This document shows, piece by piece, positions 1 to 8,848 of a DNA stretch of 64,000 bases (position 1 is the first letter of the stretch; each line of letters begins with the position of its first letter). The stretch is from an uncultured Aquimarina sp. Lineage in GTDB: Bacteria; Bacteroidota; Bacteroidia; Flavobacteriales; Flavobacteriaceae. Both the position numbers and the translations under genes were made by a program. The notes under the pieces are model-generated. The model saw only the letters and a list, made by a program, of their open reading frames with translations, was not told the origin of the DNA and searched no databases. The stretch covers positions 1 to 64,000 of the forward strand of contig NZ_CANMQT010000014.1 of assembly GCF_947500065.1 (NCBI RefSeq), read 5' to 3'.

Positions 1-58
1 TCAGGAAGACCATACGATGAAAACTTCATTTCTAAATTAGGCTAAAAAGACTTGTTTT

Positions 59-391
59 TTAACTCAGTTCTTTGTTATCTGGCCAACGAGTAAATGAATT
101 GGTTCTACCCGTACTTTTAGCTACATCATCCGGAATTACTAGAATATCTCCTTCCAGAATGTACTGTCCATTAATTTTCTCCACTTGAACAGTCTGTCCA
201 TACAATTGAATGGTTTCGACGACACCTTGTTCTTCGGGAAACGCTCTTTCCTGAACAATTTTTTCCTGATCAACAGTTTCTTGAGTTTCTTCTGCCGAAA
301 ATTCTGCTGTATCCTTTTCACAAGAAATACAAACGATAAGCATTACCCAAATCATCGGGATCAAGCTTGTAATTTTAATTGAGTTTTTCAT
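59..391 (-). CDS. Lipoprotein resembling a truncated metalloprotease propeptide
   Basis: This 110-residue protein starts with a lipoprotein signal: hydrophobic residues 7-22 followed by a CISC lipobox, so it should be anchored in an envelope membrane. The charged middle and the segment NGQYILEGDILVIPDD resemble the propeptides of flavobacterial astacin/HEIGH-type zinc proteases. The protease at 44256-45116 has a similar KYLVSGDITIP segment. In those families a motif like RWPNN opens the catalytic domain; here the protein reads RWPDNKELS and stops, and no catalytic HExxH follows. It may be a truncated protease gene or a stand-alone propeptide-like protein. The open frame is clear; the family link is inferred from motifs only. 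Confidence 0.6.
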   Translation of the reverse strand: MKNSIKITSLIPMIWVMLIVCISCEKDTAEFSAEETQETVDQEKIVQERAFPEEQGVVETIQLYGQTVQVEKINGQYILEGDILVIPDDVAKSTGRTNSFTRWPDNKELS

Positions 392-648
392 GATAAAATA
401 TTTAAGTTGTTATCATGAAACATGAATGAACGGATTTTTATTACCTCATTATCAGTTTTTTAACTTAATTTACCAAAACATAAACCTTTCTTACAAACTC
501 CTTCGTTTTATCGTTAATCTATTACTAAAAATCAATATTTTTGTTAAATTAACCTTGCCTATATGTCGTTAAATTCGAATTTTGTAATACCTATACAAAT
601 ACGCTCGTCAACCTTTAATCCTTACCTTTAGTTATCTAAATATTCTCT

Positions 649-1227
649 ATGAAATTTGAAGCTATCATAAATCATATCAACAAATTCGCAAACCCATCTG
701 AAGAAGAAATACAATCATTCATTGACATTTTAGAATTGGAGAATATTAGTAGCAGAGAATATCTGATTAAAGAAGGACAATATTGTAATTACAATCATTT
801 TATTGTAAAAGGCTGCTTTAGATCATTTTTTACCAATAAAAAAGGCGTTGAAAAAACGGTGAATTTTGGTATTGAAGATTGGTGGCTTACCGATTTTGAT
901 AGCTTTATGAATAAAACTCAAACTCAACTTAATATACAGGCTACTGAAGATGCAGTCATTCTAAAAGTTAGTAAATCTAATCTGGATATCGTTTTACAAA
1001 GCTCTCTGGAAATCAATAAATACTTCAGGGTTATTTTAGAACGTGTCCGAATTGCTGATCAAAGAAGAATCCAGTTCATGTTCAATCTTTCGGGAGAAGA
1101 ACTTTATAATACCTTTTATGAGTACAATCCTGAATTTGTTCAGCGTATTCCTCAATATATGTTAGCATCCTATTTAGGATTTACTCCTGAATTTTTAAGT
1201 AAAATAAGAACAAAAAAACATTCGTAA
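649..1227 (+). CDS. Crp/Fnr family transcriptional regulator
   Basis: The 192-residue protein has a cyclic-nucleotide-binding-like beta-roll (about residues 20-115, containing YLIKEGQYCNYNHFIVKGCFR) and an alpha-helical C-terminal region ending in a winged-helix-type segment, YMLASYLGFTPEFLSKIR. This is the usual architecture of the short Crp/Fnr regulators common in Bacteroidota, which typically sense small ligands and bind DNA as dimers. The glycine and arginine residues of a classical cAMP pocket are not obvious, so the ligand is unknown. It lies 76 bases upstream of the AhpD-like/DoxX pair on the same strand and may regulate it; that is inference from position. Confidence 0.88.
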   Translation: MKFEAIINHINKFANPSEEEIQSFIDILELENISSREYLIKEGQYCNYNHFIVKGCFRSFFTNKKGVEKTVNFGIEDWWLTDFDSFMNKTQTQLNIQATEDAVILKVSKSNLDIVLQSSLEINKYFRVILERVRIADQRRIQFMFNLSGEELYNTFYEYNPEFVQRIPQYMLASYLGFTPEFLSKIRTKKHS

Positions 1228-1303
1228 TATATTTCTTAATCTAGATTAAGTTTTTCTTCATTTCATATACTGAATTTTGTTATAAACAAATAACAATATA
1301 GAT

Positions 1304-1756
1304 ATGAAAACAGCTAGAATAGATATTAGCAAGGTAAGTCCAAACGCTTATCAACCCCTATTTGATTTATATAATAATTGTAAAAAAAGCACACTGACAG
1401 ACACAGAATTTTTATTAATTGAAATCAGAGCTTCGCAAATCAATGGCTGCGCATATTGCATACAGATGCATGTAAAAGAAGCCATCGAAAAAGGTGAAAA
1501 ACAATACCGTATTCATGCATTACCAGTATGGAAAGATTCTCCATTTTTCAAACAAGAGGAACAAATCATTTTAGAAATGACTGAAGAAATCACTCATATT
1601 TCTCATCAGGGATTGTCGGATGATTTGTATCAAAATGCTATTAACACATTTGGGGAAGAAAAAGTGGCCGATATTATTATGGCTATTTGTGGCATTAATA
1701 CCTGGAATAGAATAGGAATAGCAACATTACTAGTACCAATACCATCGCAAGAATAA
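1304..1756 (+). CDS. Carboxymuconolactone decarboxylase / AhpD-like family protein
   Basis: The 150-residue helical protein carries the AhpD-type motif CAYCIQMHVKEA (CxxC followed by His) at about residues 47-58. In this family the motif supports peroxidase or thiol-disulfide activity. The helices QINGCAYC and AICGINTWNRIGI are typical of the carboxymuconolactone decarboxylase fold. It is followed after 23 bases by a DoxX-like membrane protein, a common pairing in Bacteroidota, and preceded by a Crp/Fnr regulator. A role in oxidative stress or electrophile defence is plausible, but the substrate is not shown by the sequence. Confidence 0.9.
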   Translation: MKTARIDISKVSPNAYQPLFDLYNNCKKSTLTDTEFLLIEIRASQINGCAYCIQMHVKEAIEKGEKQYRIHALPVWKDSPFFKQEEQIILEMTEEITHISHQGLSDDLYQNAINTFGEEKVADIIMAICGINTWNRIGIATLLVPIPSQE

Positions 1757-1779
1757 ATACGTAATCAAACTATTTTCTA

Positions 1780-2211
1780 ATGAAAATCATATACATCAAA
1801 CTCTTCTTACGAGTTAGCGTAGCTACTGGATTTATCTCAGCGGTTGCAGACAGATTTGGTTTATGGCCAAAAGAAAAATCAGCTTGGGGAACTTGGGATA
1901 GTTTTCTAGAATACACAAAACTACTGAATCCTTGGGCTCCTGAATTTATGACTAACAGTATTGGCTTGATAGCAACACTTGCAGAAATAATACTTGCATT
2001 TTTTCTACTGATTGGCTTTAAGACCGCATTATCCGCAAGAATAAGTGGCGTTTTATTATTAATTTTTGGAGTTACAATGACCTTTACATTAGGTATAAAA
2101 GCTCCCTTAGATTATTCAGTATTCTCTGCTTCTGCTGCTGCATTTGGTTTAAGTCTTATCAAAGAACAATATCTGGAAATCGACCAGCTGTTTAAGAAAG
2201 AGATCAGCTAA
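1780..2211 (+). CDS. DoxX-like integral membrane protein
   Basis: This 143-residue protein has four predicted membrane segments (about residues 5-25, 62-82, 85-105 and 110-128). It carries the family pattern RVSVATGFISAVADRFGLW near the N terminus and an aromatic loop before the second helix. The DoxX-like family is widespread but biochemically ill defined; members sit beside thiol or redox proteins. It probably forms a two-gene operon with the AhpD-like gene ending 23 bases upstream. No separate promoter is visible in that gap. Confidence 0.82.
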   Translation: MKIIYIKLFLRVSVATGFISAVADRFGLWPKEKSAWGTWDSFLEYTKLLNPWAPEFMTNSIGLIATLAEIILAFFLLIGFKTALSARISGVLLLIFGVTMTFTLGIKAPLDYSVFSASAAAFGLSLIKEQYLEIDQLFKKEIS

Positions 2212-2265
2212 ATCATTACCTTGATTTTTAACCATTCGTTAAGTCATTGATACCTCTTTATATCA

Positions 2266-2273
2266 TAATTTTG
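2266..2273 (+). promoter_or_regulatory. Bacteroidota-type -7 box upstream of the small acetyltransferase
   Basis: TAATTTTG matches the consensus TAnnTTTG and lies 23 bases before the ATG at 2297. The nearest upstream TTG (2247-2249) is 16 bases away, slightly short of the usual -33 spacing, so only the -7 part is convincing. Confidence 0.45.
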
Positions 2274-2296
2274 AGATACAACTTCAAAAATCGCTT

Positions 2297-2617
2297 ATGG
2301 AAAAGAATGATTGGTCTCAACTGGAATTGATAAATAACACGGATTCCTCTAAAAACAGATTCGAACTAAAAGTAGAAAGTGAAACCATATTTATAGAATA
2401 TATTCTCAAGAACGAAAATTCAATATACCTAACTCATACGGAGGTACCAGCAATTATGGAGGGAAAAGGATTAGGGAGTACGATTATAAAAAAGACACTC
2501 GATTATATTAAGGAAAAAAGATATAAAATGATACCACTTTGCCCATTTGTAGTTGCCTATCTAAAACGACATCCAGATGCAGCGGATGGTATATTAAAAG
2601 ATGGATATTCGGTATAA
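2297..2617 (+). CDS. Small GNAT-like N-acetyltransferase (YidJ/Gtn type)
   Basis: The 106-residue protein fits the short acetyltransferase family PF14542. Its hallmarks are an acyl-CoA loop (EGKGLGSTIIKKTLDYIKEK, residues about 56-75) and the closing sequence IPLCPFVVAYLKRHPD. These single-domain proteins lack the N-terminal half of classical GNAT enzymes, and their substrates are mostly unknown. The gene has its own promoter-like -7 box and is followed at once by a strong hairpin terminator, so it looks monocistronic. Confidence 0.85.
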   Translation: MEKNDWSQLELINNTDSSKNRFELKVESETIFIEYILKNENSIYLTHTEVPAIMEGKGLGSTIIKKTLDYIKEKRYKMIPLCPFVVAYLKRHPDAADGILKDGYSV

Positions 2618-2624
2618 TCCATAT

Positions 2625-2660
2625 AAAAAGCCTTCTAAATATAACTAGAAGGCTTTTTTA
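2625..2660. terminator. Bidirectional hairpin terminator
   Basis: AAAAAGCCTTCTA and TAGAAGGCTTTTTT pair into a 13-bp stem with an 8-base loop. T-runs on both strands let it end the acetyltransferase transcript and the convergent leucine-rich-repeat gene. Confidence 0.85.
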
Positions 2661-2691
2661 TATGTCTTAAGAATTAGCTTAAGAAGTAAGA

Positions 2692-5133
2692 CTACTTCTT
2701 AAGAAGTTTTTTAACGATCACTTTGTTGCCTATATTTAGTTTAATAAAGTAGACACCTGTTGCTAGATTGATTGTATTAATCTTTAAGGTATTAGTTTCT
2801 ATATTCTGTCTGGTATAGAATTGTTTACCAGTTATAGCATACAATTGGATTTCATTAATTTTTTCACCGCTTAAATTATCAATAATAAGTTCTTCTGCGA
2901 AAGGAACCGGTGAAATTTTGAAAAACTCAGATTGATTTTCAATATCATCAACAGATAGCAGAGCTACTATTGTTGTCTTAACTTGATTTGTCTCGATTGG
3001 TAAATTAAAATCAAAGAAAATATCAGCTTTATTGTCAAATTCATCACCTATTATCGAATTGGATTTAGGTTTAATTCTATAAGCAATAAAACCATTACTC
3101 TCTTCCTCATCTGTAGTACTGTCCGGTAGATTTATATTGTCAAAAATAAAATTAACGTTATTCTCATCTGTAATCTCTATTCTATAATCGTGACTAGATA
3201 CTGTTGGCGAAAACGTATTCCAATCTAAATTAGCATCTAACACATTCTCTATATTCACGTTAATAGCGGAAGCAGAGCCAGTATTTTGGAAACGAATTCT
3301 ATAATTCAAATAATCATCAACATCTTCTTCAAAAATTTCTTCTCCTTCTAATACCGCTATATCATTAGGGTCATATGAATTAACTACTCGATGATTTAAT
3401 ATTTTAACATTGTCTTCTGGTTTTACATCTCCATTGATTGGTAATGCTGTTGCTTCAAAAAGAATGCGATCTCCCCCATTTACCGTTGGTGGAGGGAATG
3501 TTCTAAAACTCACTCTAAATAATGTATGCCTAAATGGTAAAAGATTACTAAAACTAAACTTCACAGAATTGCTAGTTTGTTCTATGGGAGTCTGACTCGT
3601 AGATGTTAACTCTACCATTTGATCATCAAAATCTAATTCTACAGTACCGCTGTCAACCTGATTACCATTATTTCGAACATATAAATAATACCGAGTGGTA
3701 AAACCTGGTCTTGCTGAAGCTGCCGGAATAAAATATACTTTTAAATCAGAAACATCAGTAGGACTGGTACAAAAATCTGCTACCTCAGCATTTCTAAGCC
3801 CTGTAAAACTTATTGTTTGATTTACTGGATTGGTCATATATTCAGGTAAGTTACTAGACAAAGAAACCTCGCAAGTTCCTTCCTCTGGAATCTGAATCAT
3901 ATAGGTTCCATTTACATCGGTAATACTACTGTAGATATTTCCATTGATCGATGCAGAAATTGTAATATTCTCCATAGCCGATCCACTAGTACAGTTATCA
4001 TTATTAGCATCATATTGTACCGTTCCTGTAAGCACATTTACTGCATCACAGATATCCACGAATTGCACAATTCCATCATTTGCAAAATTAGCAATTGCAT
4101 AACTAACATTATCAACACAAGCAAATTCTAATAACGGCACTTGGACAAATCCACTACCAACATTTAGGTTTTCATTATTTCCATTTCGTAAATTTAGATT
4201 ACTTAACGAATTGTTACTCCAAAACACAAAATACACTAAATCCGACATATGGGAAACATCGATTTCTTCTACATTCGTACCAATAAGATTCAGTCTTTCT
4301 ATCTTATTATTTCTAAAAAGATTCACTGAAGTTAATAGTGAATTAGATGACAAAGTAACTAGAGATAACTCTGGATTTGCTGAAAAATCAATACTTTCTA
4401 TTTGGCTTCTGGTAAAAATAAAACTTTCTAAATTTGAAAGCGTTGATAAATCAATAGCTGCAATTTGATTAAAACTACTAGATACTTTCTTAAGTTTTGT
4501 ATTATTAGTCAAATCAATTGACATAAGATCGGGAGACTCGTAAAAATATAACTCTTCTAAATCTGTATTATTGGTTACATCTAAACTTGTCAATTTATTA
4601 CGATCAACAGAAAGCATTTTTAATTTTAAATTCTGAGATACATCCAGTTGTTTAAGTTCATTATAACGCAAGTCCAACTCTACCAATTCTGGATTATTGC
4701 TTACATCAACAAAATCTATATTATTGTCGTCTAGCCTAAGATTAGTTAGCTTTGAGTTATTAGAAACATCTATAGATGATAATTCTACTTGACCTAGATC
4801 CAATATTTCTAAATTAGAAAAACCCGTTACATCAATTTGCTGTATCGGATGAGAATATAAACTAAATCTTTCTAAATTTTCAAAGGCTTCAATTCCTGTA
4901 ATATCAACAATATCATCATCGTCTTGCCCATTGCTATCGGTAGGATCAGAAATAAATAAAAAAGTTACTGCTAACGCCTCTGAAACCTGAATCTCGTTAT
5001 CTCCATTTGTATCAATAGTGAATGGGTAATCAAGTAAGGCCTGTTTAAAATTTGCATCTGGAATTGATACAGTTTGCGAAAAAATAGACGCAGTGGAAAC
5101 TAGCAAAACTGCTAATAGGTAAATTTGTTTCAT
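2692..5133 (-). CDS. T9SS-secreted leucine-rich-repeat protein
   Basis: The 813-residue protein begins with a signal peptide (MKQIYLLAVLLVSTASIFSQ). Residues about 60-345 form a run of roughly 21-residue leucine-rich repeats with the pattern LxxLDVSxNxxL. A carboxypeptidase-regulatory-like segment (about 360-450) follows, then adhesion-type beta domains including the flavobacterial block DPNDIAVLEGEEI...YRIRFQNTGSASA. The C-terminal 75 residues (ISPVPFAEELIIDNL...GVYFIKL) are a type A T9SS sorting domain, so it should be exported by type IX secretion and held at or released from the cell surface. A surface adhesin or binding role is the likely function; no catalytic motif is visible. A -7 box lies upstream. 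Confidence 0.88.
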   Translation of the reverse strand: MKQIYLLAVLLVSTASIFSQTVSIPDANFKQALLDYPFTIDTNGDNEIQVSEALAVTFLFISDPTDSNGQDDDDIVDITGIEAFENLERFSLYSHPIQQIDVTGFSNLEILDLGQVELSSIDVSNNSKLTNLRLDDNNIDFVDVSNNPELVELDLRYNELKQLDVSQNLKLKMLSVDRNKLTSLDVTNNTDLEELYFYESPDLMSIDLTNNTKLKKVSSSFNQIAAIDLSTLSNLESFIFTRSQIESIDFSANPELSLVTLSSNSLLTSVNLFRNNKIERLNLIGTNVEEIDVSHMSDLVYFVFWSNNSLSNLNLRNGNNENLNVGSGFVQVPLLEFACVDNVSYAIANFANDGIVQFVDICDAVNVLTGTVQYDANNDNCTSGSAMENITISASINGNIYSSITDVNGTYMIQIPEEGTCEVSLSSNLPEYMTNPVNQTISFTGLRNAEVADFCTSPTDVSDLKVYFIPAASARPGFTTRYYLYVRNNGNQVDSGTVELDFDDQMVELTSTSQTPIEQTSNSVKFSFSNLLPFRHTLFRVSFRTFPPPTVNGGDRILFEATALPINGDVKPEDNVKILNHRVVNSYDPNDIAVLEGEEIFEEDVDDYLNYRIRFQNTGSASAINVNIENVLDANLDWNTFSPTVSSHDYRIEITDENNVNFIFDNINLPDSTTDEEESNGFIAYRIKPKSNSIIGDEFDNKADIFFDFNLPIETNQVKTTIVALLSVDDIENQSEFFKISPVPFAEELIIDNLSGEKINEIQLYAITGKQFYTRQNIETNTLKINTINLATGVYFIKLNIGNKVIVKKLLKK

Positions 5134-5157
5134 AAGTAGGTATTATTTTGGGTCGGG

Positions 5158-5165
5158 CAAATATA
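5158..5165 (-). promoter_or_regulatory. -7 box of the leucine-rich-repeat gene
   Basis: On the minus strand this reads TATATTTG, a perfect TAnnTTTG match, 24 bases before the start codon at 5133. A TTG lies 15 bases further upstream, which is closer than usual. Confidence 0.5.
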
Positions 5166-5187
5166 TTAAATATTCTTACACAAGAAT

Positions 5188-6186
5188 CTAATTATTAAGC
5201 ATTTGCCACAATCTATCTTTAAGATCTTGTAATCCTTGTTGAGCAACTGAAGAAATGAATATATAAGGTACGTTTAACTGTGCATCTAATTCTGTTTTGA
5301 GTTCTGCTCTAAGTTCATCATCTAACATATCACATTTAGAGATTGCTATTAATCGCTCTTTATCTAATAAATCCGGATTATATCTTCGTAACTCATCTAG
5401 TAAGATCTCATACTGGTCATTTATATCGGGTGCATCGGCAGGTACTAAAAACAATAATGTAGAATTACGTTCGATATGCCTAAGGAACCTATGACCTATA
5501 CCCTTTCCTTCTGCAGCTCCTTCAATAATTCCAGGAATATCCGCCATAACAAAAGTCTGAAAATCTCTGTACTCTACAATTCCAAGATTAGGTTTCAGAG
5601 TCGTAAACTCGTAGTCTGCAATTTTTGGTTTTGCAGAAGTAATTACAGACAATAAAGTGGATTTTCCTGCATTAGGGAATCCTACTAAACCTACATCCGC
5701 TAGTATTTTTAATTCTAGAGTTAGATCAAATTGTTGACCTTCGATACCAGGTTGCGCATATCGAGGAGTCTGATTCACTGAGTTTTTAAAGTGCCAGTTT
5801 CCACGTCCACCCTTTCCTCCTTCGGCAAGCACGACTTGTTGTCCTTCTTCTGTAATTTCATGAAGAATTTCCTGAGTTTCAGTATCCCGAATTACAGTTC
5901 CTAGAGGTACGTCTACATATACATCTTCTCCATCCGCTCCACTACTTCTACTTTTACTTCCGTGTCCTCCGTGTTCTGCTCTAAAGTGACGTTTGAACTT
6001 AAGGTGGAGTAATGTCCACATATTTGGATTACCTCTAACAATGACATGACCTCCACGACCACCATCACCTCCATCAGGACCTCCTTTAGTTATATACTTT
6101 TCCCTATGTAAATGTACAGATCCTTTTCCTCCGTTTCCGGAAGTTACGTGTAACTTTACATAATCTACAAAATTTCCTTCTGTCAT
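5188..6186 (-). CDS. obg: GTPase Obg/CgtA
   Basis: This 332-residue protein is the ribosome-associated GTPase needed for 50S assembly and stress responses. The glycine-rich Obg fold spans residues 1-157 (repeated GGxGGxGG stretches such as [12 protein letters not shown]). The G domain follows, with P-loop GFPNAGKS at 169-176, DIPG (G3) at about 216-219 and SKCD (G4) near 304. It lacks the extra C-terminal OCT domain seen in some Firmicutes, as is usual in Bacteroidota. It lies 95 bases downstream of hpt-adk on the same strand and may be co-transcribed; a REP-like hairpin sits in the gap. Confidence 0.97.
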   Translation of the reverse strand: MTEGNFVDYVKLHVTSGNGGKGSVHLHREKYITKGGPDGGDGGRGGHVIVRGNPNMWTLLHLKFKRHFRAEHGGHGSKSRSSGADGEDVYVDVPLGTVIRDTETQEILHEITEEGQQVVLAEGGKGGRGNWHFKNSVNQTPRYAQPGIEGQQFDLTLELKILADVGLVGFPNAGKSTLLSVITSAKPKIADYEFTTLKPNLGIVEYRDFQTFVMADIPGIIEGAAEGKGIGHRFLRHIERNSTLLFLVPADAPDINDQYEILLDELRRYNPDLLDKERLIAISKCDMLDDELRAELKTELDAQLNVPYIFISSVAQQGLQDLKDRLWQMLNN

Positions 6187-6201
6187 AATACGCTAACTGT
6201 C

Positions 6202-6221
6202 ATTCCAGTATACACTGGAAT
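6202..6221. repeat. REP-like hairpin between obg and hpt-adk
   Basis: ATTCCAGTATACACTGGAAT is a perfect palindrome. It belongs to the same CATTCC...GGAATnnA family that is clustered at 53.9-54.1 kb, 55.2 kb and 56.9 kb. Confidence 0.6.
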
Positions 6222-6281
6222 CTATTCAAATTCATCCTTTTGTTATCATAAATAAGATCTGCATCTTACAGCCAATAACAA

Positions 6282-7388
6282 CTATAATTTATCTATAACA
6301 CTACTTAATCTATCCGTAATCTCACTAATACCTCCTACTCCATCAACTCCAAAGTACTTATCTTGTTTTTGATAATAGTTTTTTAGAATTGCCGTTTCGT
6401 CATAATATACTTTGATACGATTACGAATTACACTTTCATCAGCATCATCAGGACGTCCTGATGTTTTTCCTCTTTCTAATAAACGTTGTACCAACACCTC
6501 ATCATCTACCTCTAAAGCAACCATCGCGCTTACTTCTGCTCCTTTAGAAGATAATAATTCTGCTAATGACTCAGCTTGTGCTTCAGTTCTTGGGAAACCA
6601 TCAAAAATGAAACCTTTCGCATCTGGATTTTTATCCACTTCAGCATTCAGCATATTGATGGTTACTTCATCTGGAACTAGTTGTCCTTTATCAATATACG
6701 ACTTTGCTAATGTTCCTAGCTCAGTAGCATTTTTTATGTTATACCTAAATACATCTCCTGTAGAAATATGTATAAGATCATATTTTTGTTTTAAAACTTC
6801 TGCTTGTGTTCCTTTTCCTGCTCCTGGAGGTCCGAATAACACTAAATTTGTCATGTTGTTTTGCTTTAATTGGTACACTTCTGTAAGATTACGACCTAAA
6901 CCATCATAGTCTAATCCGTATCCTACAATAAATCGGTTTGGGATTTCTATCCCTATATAATCTAAAGTAATTTCTTTGGTATAAGCTTCTGGTTTAAAAA
7001 ATAAAGTTGCAATTTTCACTTCCTTACATCCCTTATCTTTAAACATTTTGGTCAATTCTACAATTGTATTACCTGTGTCTACAATATCTTCAAGAATAAC
7101 AACCGTTCTGCCTGATATATCTTCTTTTAATCCAATGAGTTCTTGAACTGTAGAAGTTGTCTTTGTCCCTTCATAAGAAGCGAGTTTTACAAAACTCACT
7201 TCACAATCATGATCGAATCTTTTTAGCACTTCAGACACAAACATAAAGGCGCCATTAAGTACCCCAATAAAAAGAGGCTTTTTATCTGATAAATCCTTAT
7301 TAAGTTCATCAGCTAATTCATCTATTGCTTTGATTATTTTCTCTTCAGCAATAAATGGTATAAATTGTAATTCATGTAGTGTAATCAT
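6282..7388 (-). CDS. hpt-adk: Fused hypoxanthine phosphoribosyltransferase - adenylate kinase
   Basis: A single 368-residue frame encodes two nucleotide enzymes. Residues 1-178 are a hypoxanthine phosphoribosyltransferase with the PRPP-binding loop VVILEDIVDTGNT (about 96-108), which salvages hypoxanthine to IMP. Residues 179-368 are a complete adenylate kinase starting MTNLVLFGPPGAGKGT, with P-loop at 186-194, the NMP-binding FDGFPRT segment and an R-rich LID, interconverting ATP, AMP and ADP. No stop separates the halves. An internal ATG at the junction (near 6854) could also allow a free kinase. The same fusion is known in other Flavobacteriaceae. A TATCTTTG -7 box lies upstream, divergent from purK. 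Confidence 0.94.
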   Translation of the reverse strand: MITLHELQFIPFIAEEKIIKAIDELADELNKDLSDKKPLFIGVLNGAFMFVSEVLKRFDHDCEVSFVKLASYEGTKTTSTVQELIGLKEDISGRTVVILEDIVDTGNTIVELTKMFKDKGCKEVKIATLFFKPEAYTKEITLDYIGIEIPNRFIVGYGLDYDGLGRNLTEVYQLKQNNMTNLVLFGPPGAGKGTQAEVLKQKYDLIHISTGDVFRYNIKNATELGTLAKSYIDKGQLVPDEVTINMLNAEVDKNPDAKGFIFDGFPRTEAQAESLAELLSSKGAEVSAMVALEVDDEVLVQRLLERGKTSGRPDDADESVIRNRIKVYYDETAILKNYYQKQDKYFGVDGVGGISEITDRLSSVIDKL

Positions 7389-7432
7389 TGGGTCCCGAGA
7401 TTATCACAATATCCATTTCGATTTTAAAGCGG

Positions 7433-7440
7433 CAAAGATA
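7433..7440 (-). promoter_or_regulatory. -7 box of hpt-adk
   Basis: The minus strand reads TATCTTTG, matching TAnnTTTG, about 45 bases before the hpt-adk start. No well-spaced TTG is seen upstream. Confidence 0.5.
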
Positions 7441-7492
7441 GTGATTACAAACAAGACTTAAGATAGATATCTATTGCATTTACTGCCTAATA

Positions 7493-7525
7493 TTGTGGTT
7501 TTTACTTATTAAAAAATTATTTTTG
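7493..7525 (+). promoter_or_regulatory. purK promoter (TTG - 22 - TATTTTTG)
   Basis: A TTG at 7493-7495 and a TATTTTTG at 7518-7525 are 22 bases apart, close to the Bacteroidota -33/-7 arrangement. The -7 box is 29 bases before the purK ATG. Confidence 0.6.
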
Positions 7526-7554
7526 CGATCACGGACCGTTTTATTATTCCAAAA

Positions 7555-8712
7555 ATGACAAACTATTTTTCATCAGATTTTAAGTTAGGTATCTTAGGTG
7601 GTGGTCAACTAGGCAAAATGATGCTCTATGAAACCCGAAAATATGATATCCAAACTTATGTTCTGGACCCCAACCCCGATGCCCCTTGCAGAATAGCCTG
7701 TGATCACTTTCAACAAGGTGATCTTATGGATTATGAAACTGTATACAACTTTGGAAAGAAAGTAGATGTGCTTACTTTCGAAATTGAAACTGTTAACTTG
7801 AAGGCATTAGCTCGACTCGAGCGAGAAGGGAAAAAAGTATATCCCGATTCTAAAACTTTAGAAAAAATTCAGAATAAAGGAAAACAAAAACTCTTTTATA
7901 AAAATCAAGGAATACCTACTGCTGATTTTATGCAGTTTTCTAATAAAGCACATTTAGCAGAAGGGATTACAAGTGGCAAGGTAAAGTTACCTTTTGTATG
8001 GAAAAGTACCCAAGGAGGATATGATGGTAAAGGAGTTTCTGTTATACGCACAGGAGGAGATATTGCGAAACTTCCGGATACAGAATGCATCGCTGAAACA
8101 TTAGTAGATTTTAAGAATGAACTCGCAGTAATTGTAGTTCGTAATCCTCAGAATGAAATTAAAACCTATCCTGTTGTAGAAATGGAATTTCATCCAGAAG
8201 CAAATCAGGTAGAATATGTAATTTGTCCTGCTCGAATTGACAATGAAATTGCAGAAAAAGCGAGAGCAATAGCACAAGAAGTTTCTAAAGCCTTTTCACA
8301 CGTTGGTATATTAGCTGTGGAGATGTTTCAAACAAAAGACGATAATATTCTAGTTAACGAAGTCGCACCAAGACCTCATAATAGTGGACATTATAGTATC
8401 GAAGCTAGCTACACTAATCAATTCGAACAACATATAAGAGCTATATTAGACCTCCCGCTAGGTGCTACGGAAAGTAAAGTTGCTGGTATTATGGTGAATC
8501 TTGTAGGAGCTGAAGGACATATCGGAAATGTAGTCTATGAAAATATAGATGTCATTATGAAAATGAAAGGTGTTACTCCTCATATTTATGGAAAAAAACA
8601 AACACGACCTTTCAGAAAAATGGGACACGTTACTATTGTCCATGAAGATATCGCGGAAGCTAGAAAAATTGCAGAGAAAGTAAAGAAGACAATAAAAGTA
8701 GTTAGTAAATAG
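7555..8712 (+). CDS. purK: 5-(carboxyamino)imidazole ribonucleotide synthase
   Basis: The 385-residue ATP-grasp enzyme uses ATP and bicarbonate to carboxylate AIR to N5-CAIR in de novo purine synthesis. The N-terminal signature KLGILGGGQLGKMM is present at residues 9-22. The ATP-grasp centre includes KSTQGGYDGKGV (about 150-161) and NEVAPRPHNSGHYSIEAS (about 266-283). purE, which acts next in the pathway, starts 136 bases downstream on the same strand. It has its own promoter and is divergent from hpt-adk, so purine synthesis and salvage genes share this intergenic region. Confidence 0.97.
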   Translation: MTNYFSSDFKLGILGGGQLGKMMLYETRKYDIQTYVLDPNPDAPCRIACDHFQQGDLMDYETVYNFGKKVDVLTFEIETVNLKALARLEREGKKVYPDSKTLEKIQNKGKQKLFYKNQGIPTADFMQFSNKAHLAEGITSGKVKLPFVWKSTQGGYDGKGVSVIRTGGDIAKLPDTECIAETLVDFKNELAVIVVRNPQNEIKTYPVVEMEFHPEANQVEYVICPARIDNEIAEKARAIAQEVSKAFSHVGILAVEMFQTKDDNILVNEVAPRPHNSGHYSIEASYTNQFEQHIRAILDLPLGATESKVAGIMVNLVGAEGHIGNVVYENIDVIMKMKGVTPHIYGKKQTRPFRKMGHVTIVHEDIAEARKIAEKVKKTIKVVSK

Positions 8713-8717
8713 GTTTG

Positions 8718-8745
8718 ACCCTTCGACGTGCTCAGACACATTTTT
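8718..8745. repeat. Remnant of a dispersed CCCTTCGAC...GCTCAG repeat
   Basis: CCCTTCGACGTGCTCAGACAC in the purK-purE gap resembles the hairpin core of the MITE-like copies at 39.6 and 44.2 kb (CCCTTCGACAGGGCTCA). It looks like a short decayed piece. Confidence 0.4.
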
Positions 8746-8848
8746 GAGGTTTAAAGGTTTAAGAAAATTATTTATTGTATTTAATACAACTTCACCCTTA
8801 CAGCACGTGTTATAAATAAAACAAGAACAATAAGAAAAAAAATAAGCT

